Shown in pieces: positions 1-7,725 of a DNA stretch of 64,000 nt. The notes beneath the pieces were generated by a model. That model was given only the letters and a program-made list of their open reading frames with translations, was not told the DNA's origin and searched no databases. Each line of letters opens with the position of its first letter. The stretch's first letter is position 1. Both the position numbers and the translations under genes were made by a program. Origin of the DNA: Candidatus Dormiibacterota bacterium (GTDB taxonomy: Bacteria; Chloroflexota; Dormibacteria; Aeolococcales; Aeolococcaceae); the NCBI GenBank assembly GCA_036495095.1, contig DASXNK010000106.1, positions 1 through 64,000 on the forward strand, written 5' to 3'.

Positions 1-94
1 CCCGTCCATCTGCTGCTGGGAGCGACACGACGTGCATCCCGGCTCGCCGGGGGCCGAGAGCGGCCGGGATCCGACGCTGCGGGAGTTCGGGCGC

Positions 95-100
95 TATCCT
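95..100 (+). promoter_or_regulatory. -10 box, leaderless promoter of the gene at 108
   Basis: TATCCT lies seven bases before the GTG start at 108. The expected transcription start falls on or next to the start codon, so the mRNA would be leaderless. There is no Shine-Dalgarno sequence and no clear -35 box. Confidence 0.5.
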
Positions 101-107
101 CCGGCCT

Positions 108-473
108 GTGTGCCGGGTGTGTCTGAAGCGGCCGGAGATTCCGGATGAGCGTCACGGGCGCTGTGAGCAGTGCGCCAAGGCGGGGCGGATCGCCTACCGC
201 CTTCGTCTGGGTCCTGCCCGCGGCGGTGCCGGGCTCGCCGTCAAGGCCGGTGAGCTGGCGCCGCGGCTGCTGCGTCAGCGCTTCCGCGAGCAGCTGGAGA
301 CGTACTCGGGCAATCCCGCGGTGAAGCCGCACCTCGGCCTCCATGAGATCGAGCTGGTCGCCGCCAAGGACCGCCTCGAGACCCTCCGCATCGCCAGCGA
401 CCTCAAGGACCACTCCGCCGAGGCGGTCGCAGCCCTCCGCGCCGCCGCCGAGCGCACCGACTCCGCCTGGTAG
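108..473 (+). CDS. small zinc-ribbon-like protein, unknown function
   Basis: 121-residue protein that I do not recognise. The first 22 residues hold two Cys pairs (Cys2/Cys5 and Cys19/Cys22), as in a treble-clef or ribbon zinc site. The rest is charged and probably helical (residues 75-115, rich in Glu, Leu, Ala), with no membrane segment. The GTG start is chosen because a TATCCT -10 box sits seven bases upstream and because it places the first Cys pair at the very N terminus. The gene converges on the phosphofructokinase gene. Bases 1-107 hold nothing I can assign. It could be a nucleic-acid-binding or regulatory protein, but nothing shows this directly. Confidence 0.6.
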   Translation: MCRVCLKRPEIPDERHGRCEQCAKAGRIAYRLRLGPARGGAGLAVKAGELAPRLLRQRFREQLETYSGNPAVKPHLGLHEIELVAAKDRLETLRIASDLKDHSAEAVAALRAAAERTDSAW

Positions 474-536
474 ACGGCCCCGTGGCCGGCGGCCGCACCC
501 GGCCGTATCCCGACGAGGGACGACGGAGGGAGCCCC

Positions 537-1571
537 TCAGCGGAACGCCTGCGTCATCTCGTAGAGCTCGCGGGGCACCAGGCGCTGCTCGGCGACGACG
601 TCCGCGATGGGGGCGGTGTCGACCCGGCCGCAGCGCACCACCGGCATCTGACCGAAGGCCTTCTTCTCGGCGAGGTCGTGGGAGACGGTGCCGCAGCGCG
701 TGGCCCAGATGCGGTCGAACGCGGTGGGGGTGCCGCCGCGCTGGATGTAGCTGGGGGCGACCCAGCGGGTCTCCTTGCCGGTGCGCTCCTCGATGGCCTC
801 GGCGAGGCGCTCGGCGACGCCGCGCTTGGCGAGGCGGACGTGGCCGAAGGCGTCGCGCTCGCCGCCGGTCTCCTCGCGGCCGCCCAGCTCGGGCATCTCG
901 GTGCCCTCGGCCGCGATGATCAGGCTGTGGCGCTTCCCCGCGGCCCAGCGCGCCTGCACGTGCTCGACCAGCTCGTCAAGGTGGGGTGGGAACTCGGGGA
1001 TGATGATGAAGTCGGCGCCGCCGGCGATGCCGCCGTCCAGGGCCACCCAGCCGGTGTCACGGCCCATCACCTCCATCACCACGGCGCGGTGGTGGGAGGT
1101 GGCGGTGGTCCGCACCCGGTCGAGCGCCTCGGCGACGATGCTCGTCGCGGTGTCGAAGCCGATGCAGTACTCGGTGACCGAGAGATCGTTGTCCATCGTC
1201 TTGGGGCAGCCGACCACCGGGCCGCCCTCGGCGGCGAGCCGCCGGGCGACGCTGAGGGTGTCGTCGCCGCCGATCGCGACCAGCGCGTCGAGGCCGGCGC
1301 GCTCGATGTTGCGCAGGCAGGCCTCGACCCCGCCCTCCATCTTCATCGGGTTGGTGCGGGAGCTGCCGAGGATGGTTCCGCCGATGTTGAGGATGCCGTC
1401 GAAGGCGCTCGGCTCCATCTCGACCAGGTCGCCGTCACCCACAAGTCCCCTCCAGCCGTCGCGCACCTGCACCACGCTTCCGCCATTCGCATAGGTCAGG
1501 ATGGCCACGGCACGGATGGCGGCGTTGAGGCCGGGAGCGTCACCCCCGCCGGTGAGAATGCCGACGCGCAT
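537..1571 (-). CDS. pfkA: 6-phosphofructokinase, possibly pyrophosphate-dependent
   Basis: 344-residue group A phosphofructokinase. It phosphorylates fructose 6-phosphate to fructose 1,6-bisphosphate in the cytoplasm. The N-terminal GGGDAPGLN loop (residues 8-16) is the nucleotide/phosphate site. GGDDT (101-105), PKTMDND (123-129) and MGRDTGW are family motifs. Positions equivalent to E. coli 104 and 124 are Asp and Lys here; in the family this pair is associated with use of pyrophosphate, whereas the classical ATP enzyme has Gly at both. Some actinobacterial ATP enzymes also deviate here, so the phosphate donor is open. The start is ATG with a GGGAGG Shine-Dalgarno about 9 bases upstream. 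Together with glpX nearby it would set glycolytic versus gluconeogenic flux. Confidence 0.93.
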   Translation of the reverse strand: MRVGILTGGGDAPGLNAAIRAVAILTYANGGSVVQVRDGWRGLVGDGDLVEMEPSAFDGILNIGGTILGSSRTNPMKMEGGVEACLRNIERAGLDALVAIGGDDTLSVARRLAAEGGPVVGCPKTMDNDLSVTEYCIGFDTATSIVAEALDRVRTTATSHHRAVVMEVMGRDTGWVALDGGIAGGADFIIIPEFPPHLDELVEHVQARWAAGKRHSLIIAAEGTEMPELGGREETGGERDAFGHVRLAKRGVAERLAEAIEERTGKETRWVAPSYIQRGGTPTAFDRIWATRCGTVSHDLAEKKAFGQMPVVRCGRVDTAPIADVVAEQRLVPRELYEMTQAFR

Positions 1572-1670
1572 GTTCTGACCTCCCGCCTGGTCGTTCCGAG
1601 TTGCCGGTCGCGGCGCAACGGTACCCGAAGCCGCTCGCGGTTGCGGCGGAATCCCCCCTGCGATCCCCCG

Positions 1671-2906
1671 TCAGCGGTGCTCGAAGAGCCGCCACAGCAC
1701 CGGCGGTGGACCGAGTGGCGCCGCCGTCATCACCCGCCACCGCGCCAGCACCGCGGTGCCGGAGCGCGCCTCCAGCCGGGCCACGGTGTCGCCGGCGGCG
1801 AGCCGGTCGCCGAGCGGGAACGTCACCGCCACCAGGTCGACGCTGGAGCCGGGCCGGAGCGCCAGCGTATCGCCGTCGCCGGGCGCGAGCAGCAGCGCCG
1901 CGCCGTCGCCCCAGGGGGCCGCCACCCTCCCCTGGACGGCAGGGTCGAGGTCGGCCAGGCGCACCGCACGATACCCGGCGTAGCCGCTCTCCACCGCGCT
2001 GCGGGCGGCGCTCAGCGCCTCCGCGAGGTGCGGCTGGCCGAGCACGGCGCCGACCACGGTGACCGGCTCGGCGGCGTCGCCGAGGCTGCGCCGGGCGGCG
2101 AACAGCAGGCAGCCCCCCGCAGAGGGGGTCTCGCCGGTCTTGACTCCGAGCCAGCCCGGGACCGAGGTGAGCAGGCTGTCGAGGTTGTGGAGGGTGATGC
2201 CGCCGTCGAAGGGCGCCTCGGTGGTGGCCACGATCCGTGCCAGGGCGGGGACGCCGAGCGCCGCCCGGCCCAGCCGCACCAGGTCGGCGGCGGTGGAGAC
2301 GGTGCGCGGGCTGAAGCCGCTGGGGTCGTCGAAGTGGGTCGAGGCCATGCCCAGGGTGGCGGCGAGGGCGTTGAGCCGGGTGACGAAGGCGTCGTGGCTG
2401 CCCGAGACCCAGCGGCCCAGGGTCTCGGCGAGGTTGTTCGCCGAGGGCAGCATCAGCCCGAGCAGCAGCCGGCGCTCGCTGAGCCGCTGGCCCGCGGTCA
2501 CCGGCAGCGACGAGCCGTCGACGGCGAGCGCGTCGCGGAAGAGGGCGACGTCGTCCGCGGTCATGGTGAGCACCGGCCCCTCCTCCTCGGCGCCGAGGGG
2601 ATGGGCGGTGAGCACCGCCAGGGCGGTCATCGTCTTGGCCACCGAGCCGATCGGGCGCACCACCTCGGCGCCCTGGGCCGCGAGCCGGGCGGGGCTGGCG
2701 CCGCCGGCCGCCGCCTCCACCACCAGGCTGCCGCCGGATGGGAGGGTGACCGGCGCCGGCGGGTCGCCGGCGACGGTCAGCGCGGTGGCGGCGAGGCGCA
2801 CCTCCGCGCGGAGCGGGGGCACCGCCGCGGACAGCCGCCAGGACCCGGCCGCGACGGCGGCGGCGAGGGCGGCGGTGCCGAGGACGGCGGCGAGCGCGGG
2901 CCTCAC
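1671..2906 (-). CDS. D-alanyl-D-alanine carboxypeptidase (peptidase S11, PBP5 type)
   Basis: 411-residue exported serine peptidase that trims the terminal D-Ala from peptidoglycan stem peptides. Residues 5-22 form a hydrophobic signal anchor. The three active-site motifs are in order and well spaced: SVAK (88-91, nucleophile Ser88), SAN (155-157) and KTG (256-258). The N-terminal region before the catalytic domain is Ala-rich. A C-terminal beta domain of about 100 residues follows, as in PBP5. The start is GTG at 2906; no promoter is obvious. It is divergent from the CDF transporter, 115 bases away. The family assignment is firm; the precise physiological role is inferred. Confidence 0.9.
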   Translation of the reverse strand: MRPALAAVLGTAALAAAVAAGSWRLSAAVPPLRAEVRLAATALTVAGDPPAPVTLPSGGSLVVEAAAGGASPARLAAQGAEVVRPIGSVAKTMTALAVLTAHPLGAEEEGPVLTMTADDVALFRDALAVDGSSLPVTAGQRLSERRLLLGLMLPSANNLAETLGRWVSGSHDAFVTRLNALAATLGMASTHFDDPSGFSPRTVSTAADLVRLGRAALGVPALARIVATTEAPFDGGITLHNLDSLLTSVPGWLGVKTGETPSAGGCLLFAARRSLGDAAEPVTVVGAVLGQPHLAEALSAARSAVESGYAGYRAVRLADLDPAVQGRVAAPWGDGAALLLAPGDGDTLALRPGSSVDLVAVTFPLGDRLAAGDTVARLEARSGTAVLARWRVMTAAPLGPPPVLWRLFEHR

Positions 2907-3009
2907 GCGGGCGTGGCGCAGGGGTGGGGCTGGCTCACGGGGCGGAGGTGATCATGCCAAGCGCGGCGCCCCTGCCACGCGCGGCCCGGGCGCGGCGGCG
3001 CCCGGAACG

Positions 3010-3015
3010 TACGAT
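3010..3015 (+). promoter_or_regulatory. -10 box, leaderless promoter of the CDF exporter
   Basis: TACGAT ends six bases before the GTG start at 3022. This spacing puts the predicted transcription start at the start codon. Confidence 0.5.
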
Positions 3016-3021
3016 GGCACC

Positions 3022-4053
3022 GTGGAGCAGAGCGGGCACGGCCACGATCATCGGGATCACGACGAGCACGGCCACGAGGACGCGCACCCGGACGCGGGCG
3101 GTCACGGCCACGTCCACGGCCGGCCGGCGGCCACCACCCCGGGCGCGCTGCGCACCCTGGGGATCGCCTCGGTGGGCCTCGCCCTGGTGTCCGCCTCGGA
3201 GCTGGTGGTGTCGGCGCTGTCGGGCAGCGCGGCGGTGCTCGCCGACGGCCTCCACAACCTCGGCGACGTGTTCACCACGGTCGCCCTGGCCGGCGCCTTC
3301 CTGCTCAGCAACCGGGCCCCCACCCGCCGTTTCCCCTACGGCTACCACCGCGGTGAGGACCTCGCCGGCGTCGTCGTCCTGCTCCTCATCCTCGCCAGCG
3401 CGATCGCGTCGGGGGTGACCTCGATCGAGCACCTCCTCCACCGCTCGCCCCTGTCCCATCCCGGGCTCGCCCTCGCCGCCGCGCTGGTCGGCTTCGCCGG
3501 CAACGAGGCGGTGGCGCGCTACAAGACGGTGATGGGGCGGCGGCTGCGCAGCATGTCGCTGGTGGCCGACGGCCAGCACTCCAGGATCGACGGGCTGGCC
3601 TCGCTGGGGGCGGCGGTGGGCGTGGCCGGGGCCTGGGCGGGGATGCCCGTGCTCGACCCCGTCGCCGGCCTGGTGCTCACCGCGGTGATCGCGGTGGTGG
3701 CCGTCGACACCGCCCGCAACGTCACCGCCCGGCTGCTCGACGAGGCCGACGCCTCGCTGCTGGCGACCATCGAGGAGGTTGCCGCGGCCGCCCCGGGGGT
3801 GGTCTCGGTGTCGGACGTCAGGGCCCGCTGGACCGGCCGGAAGATGCGCGCCGAGCTGGTGCTCGCGGTGCCCCCGGACGAGACCGTGTCACGGGCGCAC
3901 GCCCTCGGCGAGCAGGTCCGCCACGAGCTGTTCCACCGGATCGAGGGGCTGGCCGAGGTGGTGGTCCACCTCGACCCCGCCGGCGACGCGGAGGCGCACC
4001 AGGAGGTGCGCCACCACGAGGCCGGCTCGGGCTCGGGCTCGGGCGCCGGCTAG
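3022..4053 (+). CDS. cation diffusion facilitator (CDF) metal efflux transporter
   Basis: 343-residue integral membrane antiporter of the CDF/ZnT family, expected to export Zn2+, Co2+ or a similar divalent ion in exchange for protons. The N-terminal 32 residues contain ten His, a metal-binding extension seen in several CDF proteins. The transport site is visible as HNLGD (78-82) in TM2 and HSRID (186-190) in TM5. The cytoplasmic C-terminal domain (about 245-325) is of ferredoxin-like type, followed by a Gly/Ser tail. The GTG start at 3022 is chosen because it precedes the His-rich segment and has a TACGAT -10 box six bases upstream. Its stop overlaps the HU stop by 3 bases on the other strand. 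Confidence 0.92.
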   Translation: MEQSGHGHDHRDHDEHGHEDAHPDAGGHGHVHGRPAATTPGALRTLGIASVGLALVSASELVVSALSGSAAVLADGLHNLGDVFTTVALAGAFLLSNRAPTRRFPYGYHRGEDLAGVVVLLLILASAIASGVTSIEHLLHRSPLSHPGLALAAALVGFAGNEAVARYKTVMGRRLRSMSLVADGQHSRIDGLASLGAAVGVAGAWAGMPVLDPVAGLVLTAVIAVVAVDTARNVTARLLDEADASLLATIEEVAAAAPGVVSVSDVRARWTGRKMRAELVLAVPPDETVSRAHALGEQVRHELFHRIEGLAEVVVHLDPAGDAEAHQEVRHHEAGSGSGSGAG

Positions 4054-4388
4054 GCCTTCTTCGCCTTCTTCTTGGCGGGGGCCTTGGCGGTCTCCCTGAG
4101 CGACGCCGCCAGCGTGGTGCTGGGCGTGAACCGCGCCACCCGGCGCGCCGCCACCTGGACGGTCTCACCGGTGCGCGGGTTGCGGCCCACCCGGGCCGCG
4201 CGCTGCGCGGTCTTGAAGGTGCCGAACCCGTGGATGCGCACCTCGTCACCGGTCGCGAGCGAGGTGGCGAGGGTGTCGAAGAACCACTTGACCTCGTCCC
4301 GGGCCGCCACCATCGACATCTCGCCGTCGTTGGAGCGCACCCAGTCGGCCAGCCGCTCGGCAAGCACGTCGCGCGTGATGACACTCAT
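4050..4388 (-). CDS. HU-family DNA-binding protein with Lys/Ala tail
   Basis: 112-residue nucleoid-associated protein that bends and compacts DNA as a dimer. The GFGTF turn, the RNPRTGE beta-arm segment and the helical N-terminal half are all present. The C terminus adds a short Lys/Ala-rich tail (AKKKAKKA), as in HU proteins of high-GC Gram-positives. ATG at 4388 gives the normal N terminus; a longer form starting 17 codons upstream would run into the promoter leader. A good promoter lies upstream (-35 4448-4453, -10 4424-4429), leaving a leader of about 30 bases. Confidence 0.93.
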   Translation of the reverse strand: MSVITRDVLAERLADWVRSNDGEMSMVAARDEVKWFFDTLATSLATGDEVRIHGFGTFKTAQRAARVGRNPRTGETVQVAARRVARFTPSTTLAASLRETAKAPAKKKAKKA

Positions 4389-4423
4389 GTCCGATGTCTC
4401 CGATACTGATGGCACGGCGCGGA

Positions 4424-4453
4424 ATTGTAAGCACCGCAACGCATTTTGGACAA
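4424..4453 (-). promoter_or_regulatory. sigma-70-type promoter of the HU gene
   Basis: On the minus strand, TTGTCC (4453-4448) and TACAAT (4429-4424) are separated by 18 bases. This is the clearest -35/-10 pair in the window. Transcription should begin near 4417, giving a leader of about 30 bases before ATG 4388. The strength fits a highly expressed nucleoid protein. Confidence 0.65.
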
Positions 4454-4481
4454 CTGTACCCCTCTTGGACGAGGGCTGTCG

Positions 4482-5909
4482 CTAGCGCCACACCCGCTTC
4501 ATGATCACGCGGGCGAGCTTCTCCGGGTCGTGGTGCGTCGAGATCCGCGGCGAGACGACGTCGGCGAGGATGAAGTGGACCGGACGCCGTGACGCCTTCT
4601 CACGATCGAACGCGACCCGGGTGATGCCCGCCTCGACCGCCGAGGGGGGCAGGGGAAGGCCGTGGTTGCTGTTGCAGATCACGTAGTCGAAGAGATTGCC
4701 GCCGACGTGCTTCTCGATGGCGTCGAGGTGCTCGCTCACGGTGAAACCGGTGGTCTCCCCCGGCTGGGTGGCGACGTTGCACACGTACACCTTGACCGCC
4801 GGGGAGGCCCGCAGCGCCTCCACCAGCCCGTCCACCAGCAGGTTGGGGAGGATCGAGGTGTAGAGCGAGCCGGGGCCGACCACGATCAGCTCGGCGTCGA
4901 GGATGGCGAGCTCGGCCTCGGGGTTGATCTGGGGCGACGGCGGGTCGAGGAAGACCCGGTCGATCGGCCCGGCGCCCTGGGGGATGCGCGACTCGCCGAT
5001 GCGGATCTCGCCGCCCGCGTTGGCACACAGGACCACGTCCTGGAGGGTGCTCGGCATGATCTGGCCACGCACGCGCAGAACCCGTCCCGAGGCCTGGAGG
5101 GCGTGCTCGAAGTCGCCGGTGATCTCGGCCATCGCCATGATGAAGAGGTTGCCGAAGGAGTGGCCGCTCAGCGACCCCTCGCCGGTGAAGCGGTGGGAGA
5201 AGAGGCTGGTCATCAGCGGCTCGGTCTCCGCCAGGGCGGTGAGGCACTGGCGGAAGTCGCCCGGGGGCAGCACCTGGTACTCGGTGCGGAGCCGGCCGCT
5301 GGAGCCGCCGTCGTCGGCGACGGTGACGATCGCGGAGATGTTCCCGGTGTACTTCTTGATGCCGCGGAGCATCGAGCTCATCCCGGTGCCCCCGCCGATG
5401 GCCACCAGCCGCGGCCCCTTGGCGAGCAGGCGGTGGGTGTAGATCTGCTCGACCACGCCGCTGCCGCCCGACGACGCCAGCGGGAGGAAGGGGCCGAGGA
5501 TCGACCGGCCCAGCCGGTAGAACGCGAAGCCGGCCACGCTGACGCCGAGCCCGAGGAAGAGCACCGCCCGTGCCCAGCGGGGCATGAACTGCAGGGTGAG
5601 CGGGCCGACGAAGCGGGGGAAGGCGAAGGTGGTGTAGGCGTCCTTGAGCGCGTAGCCGAAGGCCAGGCTGAGCAGCACGATGGCGGCGAAGAGCAGCAGC
5701 AGCCAGCGCTTGACGTTCAGCCCGGGGGTGAACCACCGCACCATCCCCTCGGGCCGGAGAGGAGGGGAGTCGGGCATCGGGGGTCGATTGTCCCACGACG
5801 CCGCCTCGGGCTCCGCGGCCGAGGGGGCGGGCTCGCCGGCCGGGGCGGCCCCGCTGACGGGCGGCTCCTCCGGGCGCTCCGGGGCGGGCACGGCGAGGCG
5901 CGCGCGCAT
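4482..5909 (-). CDS. yvcK: YvcK/CofD-family protein with N-terminal membrane anchor
   Basis: 475-residue member of the YvcK (gluconeogenesis factor) branch of the CofD fold. YvcK proteins bind UDP-sugars and are needed for cell-wall integrity and growth on gluconeogenic carbon in Bacillus and Mycobacterium (CuvA). The core begins near residue 167 with the GGGTG loop (172-176), followed by TVADDGGSSGRLR. Unlike the roughly 317-residue soluble B. subtilis protein, this one has a Pro/Ala-rich 55-residue N terminus and two membrane segments (about 69-86 and 113-132). The start at 5909 lies 2 bases after the glpX stop, so the two genes form one operon. Membrane tethering is seen in sequence; its role is inferred. 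Confidence 0.92.
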   Translation of the reverse strand: MRARLAVPAPERPEEPPVSGAAPAGEPAPSAAEPEAASWDNRPPMPDSPPLRPEGMVRWFTPGLNVKRWLLLLFAAIVLLSLAFGYALKDAYTTFAFPRFVGPLTLQFMPRWARAVLFLGLGVSVAGFAFYRLGRSILGPFLPLASSGGSGVVEQIYTHRLLAKGPRLVAIGGGTGMSSMLRGIKKYTGNISAIVTVADDGGSSGRLRTEYQVLPPGDFRQCLTALAETEPLMTSLFSHRFTGEGSLSGHSFGNLFIMAMAEITGDFEHALQASGRVLRVRGQIMPSTLQDVVLCANAGGEIRIGESRIPQGAGPIDRVFLDPPSPQINPEAELAILDAELIVVGPGSLYTSILPNLLVDGLVEALRASPAVKVYVCNVATQPGETTGFTVSEHLDAIEKHVGGNLFDYVICNSNHGLPLPPSAVEAGITRVAFDREKASRRPVHFILADVVSPRISTHHDPEKLARVIMKRVWR

Positions 5910-5911
5910 GC

Positions 5912-6940
5912 TCAGAGGCCGGCCCCGGCGGGGGCGATGGGCGCGCGGGCCCGGAGGCGGGCGATGTCGTGGGTGGCCTCGATGTACCGCACCGTGCCCG
6001 AATACGAGCGCATCACCACGCTGTGGGTGCTGACCACGCCTCGACCGGCGAAGCGCACCCCCTGGAGGAGCTCGCCGTCGGTCACCCCGGTCGCCGCGAA
6101 GAACACGTTCTCGCCTCCGCACAGATCGTCGAGAGTCAGAACGCCGGTGTCCTTGCCCTCGGCACGCATCACCGCGCGCTCGCCCTCGTCACGCGGCGCC
6201 AGCCGGCCCTGCATGCCTCCGCCCACCGCCTTGACCGCGCAGGCGGCGAGCACCCCCTCGGGGGCGCCGCCGATGCCCCAGAGGACGTCGATGCCGGTGC
6301 GGTGCTCCATCGCCGCCCACAGCCCGGCGGCGATGTCGCCGTCGGGGATCAGCTTCACCCGCGCCCCGGCGGCGCGGATCTCGCGCAGCAGGCGCTGGTG
6401 GCGGGGGCGGTTGAGGACCACCACGGTCAGGTCCTCGACGTCGCGGCCCTCGGCCCGGGCGATCCGCTTCAGGTTGTTGGCCACGGTGTCGGTGATGTCG
6501 ATGACCTTGTGCGCGCGGGGCCCGACGATCAGCTTCTCCATGTAGTAGCAGTGGGTGTGGAAGAGCGCGCCGCGCTCCGCCAGCGCCACCGTGGAGACCG
6601 CTCCGGGGAGGCCCCCGGCCACCAGCCGGGCACTGTCGATGGGGTCGACGGCGACGTCCACGGTGGGCGGGTTGCCGTTGCCCACGTTCTCCCCGATGTA
6701 GAGCATCGGGTTGTCGTCCTTCTCGCCCTCGCCGATCACCACCACCCCGTCCATGTCGACGTAGCCGAGGCTGCGTCGCATCGCGTCCACGGCGGCCTGC
6801 TCGGCCTCGTCGAGGAGGTCGCGGCCCATGAACCGCGAGGCGGCGATCGCCGCCCCCTCGGTGACCCGCACCAGCTCGAGCGCGAGGTTGCGGTCGATCG
6901 GGGTGCCGATGTCGCGGCGCTGGCGGGCTCTCGGCGGCAT
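5912..6940 (-). CDS. glpX: fructose-1,6-bisphosphatase class II (GlpX)
   Basis: 342-residue cytoplasmic phosphatase that converts fructose 1,6-bisphosphate to fructose 6-phosphate in gluconeogenesis. Family signatures visible are GEGEKDDNPML, the VDPIDSARLV metal/phosphate motif, PDGDIA and the GIGGAPEG loop. The length matches the family (about 320-340). ATG at 6940 gives MPPRARQRRDIG, and a TATCAT -10 box lies nine bases upstream; upstream codons would extend past that promoter. It is followed 2 bases later by yvcK, so carbon flux and envelope control are transcriptionally linked. Confidence 0.94.
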   Translation of the reverse strand: MPPRARQRRDIGTPIDRNLALELVRVTEGAAIAASRFMGRDLLDEAEQAAVDAMRRSLGYVDMDGVVVIGEGEKDDNPMLYIGENVGNGNPPTVDVAVDPIDSARLVAGGLPGAVSTVALAERGALFHTHCYYMEKLIVGPRAHKVIDITDTVANNLKRIARAEGRDVEDLTVVVLNRPRHQRLLREIRAAGARVKLIPDGDIAAGLWAAMEHRTGIDVLWGIGGAPEGVLAACAVKAVGGGMQGRLAPRDEGERAVMRAEGKDTGVLTLDDLCGGENVFFAATGVTDGELLQGVRFAGRGVVSTHSVVMRSYSGTVRYIEATHDIARLRARAPIAPAGAGL

Positions 6941-6949
6941 GGCAGCGGG

Positions 6950-6955
6950 ATGATA
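6950..6955 (-). promoter_or_regulatory. -10 box, leaderless promoter of glpX-yvcK
   Basis: TATCAT on the minus strand, nine bases before the glpX ATG at 6940. Confidence 0.45.
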
Positions 6956-7034
6956 CGCGGAATCGGTGGCATCCCCGTCACGCCTCGGCTGCCCCCGGGC
7001 ACTCCCCGCCGGGGAGCGCAGAATCACTCCGACG

Positions 7035-7652
7035 ATGAGTCCCGATCTCTGCAGGCTCCACTATCGCGAGGCGGTCACCGGCTGCGCGGCCTGCGGGCGC
7101 GGGGTCTGCGCGAGCTGCCGGAGCGAGGCCGGCCTCTGCCCCCTCTGCGCCCGGCGGATCGAGGACGAGGCGGTGCTCGCCCGGGAGCGCCGCCGCTCGC
7201 GGATCGCGCTGCGCCGCGCCGGCATCGCCCTCCACGCCGAGCCGGGTGACCCGGTGGTCCTCCGCGAGGGACGGTTCCGGCTGCTGGTGCCGGTGCTCGG
7301 CGGGGGCGCCACCGCCGTCGTGGCCGCCGCCGTGTGCGCCGAGCTGGAGCGGCGCCTGGGGGTCGACGCCGCCCTCGCCGCGCTGCTCTGCGCCGCCGTG
7401 GTCGGGGTCAGCGTGCGCCTCGCCCTCGGCGGGGTCTCGCGCACCGCGGGGGTGATCGCCGCCGCGCTCTGCGTCACCGCGGCGCTGGCGGGGCGCTGGT
7501 GGGCGGGGGCGTACGTCGAGGGCGGCGGCGCCGGGGTGGGGCTGCGCAGCCTCTCCGACTGGGTGATCTCCCACGGTGCTCTGGTGCCGGCCCTCTACGC
7601 GGCCGCCGCGGTGCTCGCATACGGTGCCGCCGCGGGGCACCGGGCTGTCTGA
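7035..7652 (+). CDS. membrane protein with N-terminal zinc-binding (B-box-like) domain
   Basis: 205-residue protein of unknown function. The first 38 residues carry a dense set of zinc ligands: Cys6, His9, Cys17, Cys20, Cys25, Cys28, Cys35, Cys38, resembling a B-box zinc finger as found before rhomboid or other membrane modules. A charged, Arg-rich linker follows. The rest is hydrophobic with four likely membrane segments (about 73-95, 101-121, 124-142 and 180-200). ATG at 7035 starts just before the first Cys. It is divergent from glpX and precedes the PATAN-like gene by 73 bases. The zinc finger probably faces the cytoplasm; the partner is unknown. Confidence 0.75.
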   Translation: MSPDLCRLHYREAVTGCAACGRGVCASCRSEAGLCPLCARRIEDEAVLARERRRSRIALRRAGIALHAEPGDPVVLREGRFRLLVPVLGGGATAVVAAAVCAELERRLGVDAALAALLCAAVVGVSVRLALGGVSRTAGVIAAALCVTAALAGRWWAGAYVEGGGAGVGLRSLSDWVISHGALVPALYAAAAVLAYGAAAGHRAV

Positions 7653-7725
7653 GTTGGCTCCGGCTGCTAGCATGCCGGTTCCGGGGAGGGCAACCGCCCA
7701 TCCCGCGACAACAGGGACACCTTCG

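Noticed and set aside
678-2951. 757-codon reading frame opposite pfkA and the carboxypeptidase gene
   Set aside because: Antisense frame kept open by extreme GC; composition is Gly/His/Arg/Ala without domains, and the minus-strand genes have full catalytic motifs.
4662-6545. 627-codon plus-strand frame opposite yvcK-glpX
   Set aside because: Antisense shadow; yvcK and glpX have complete family signatures.
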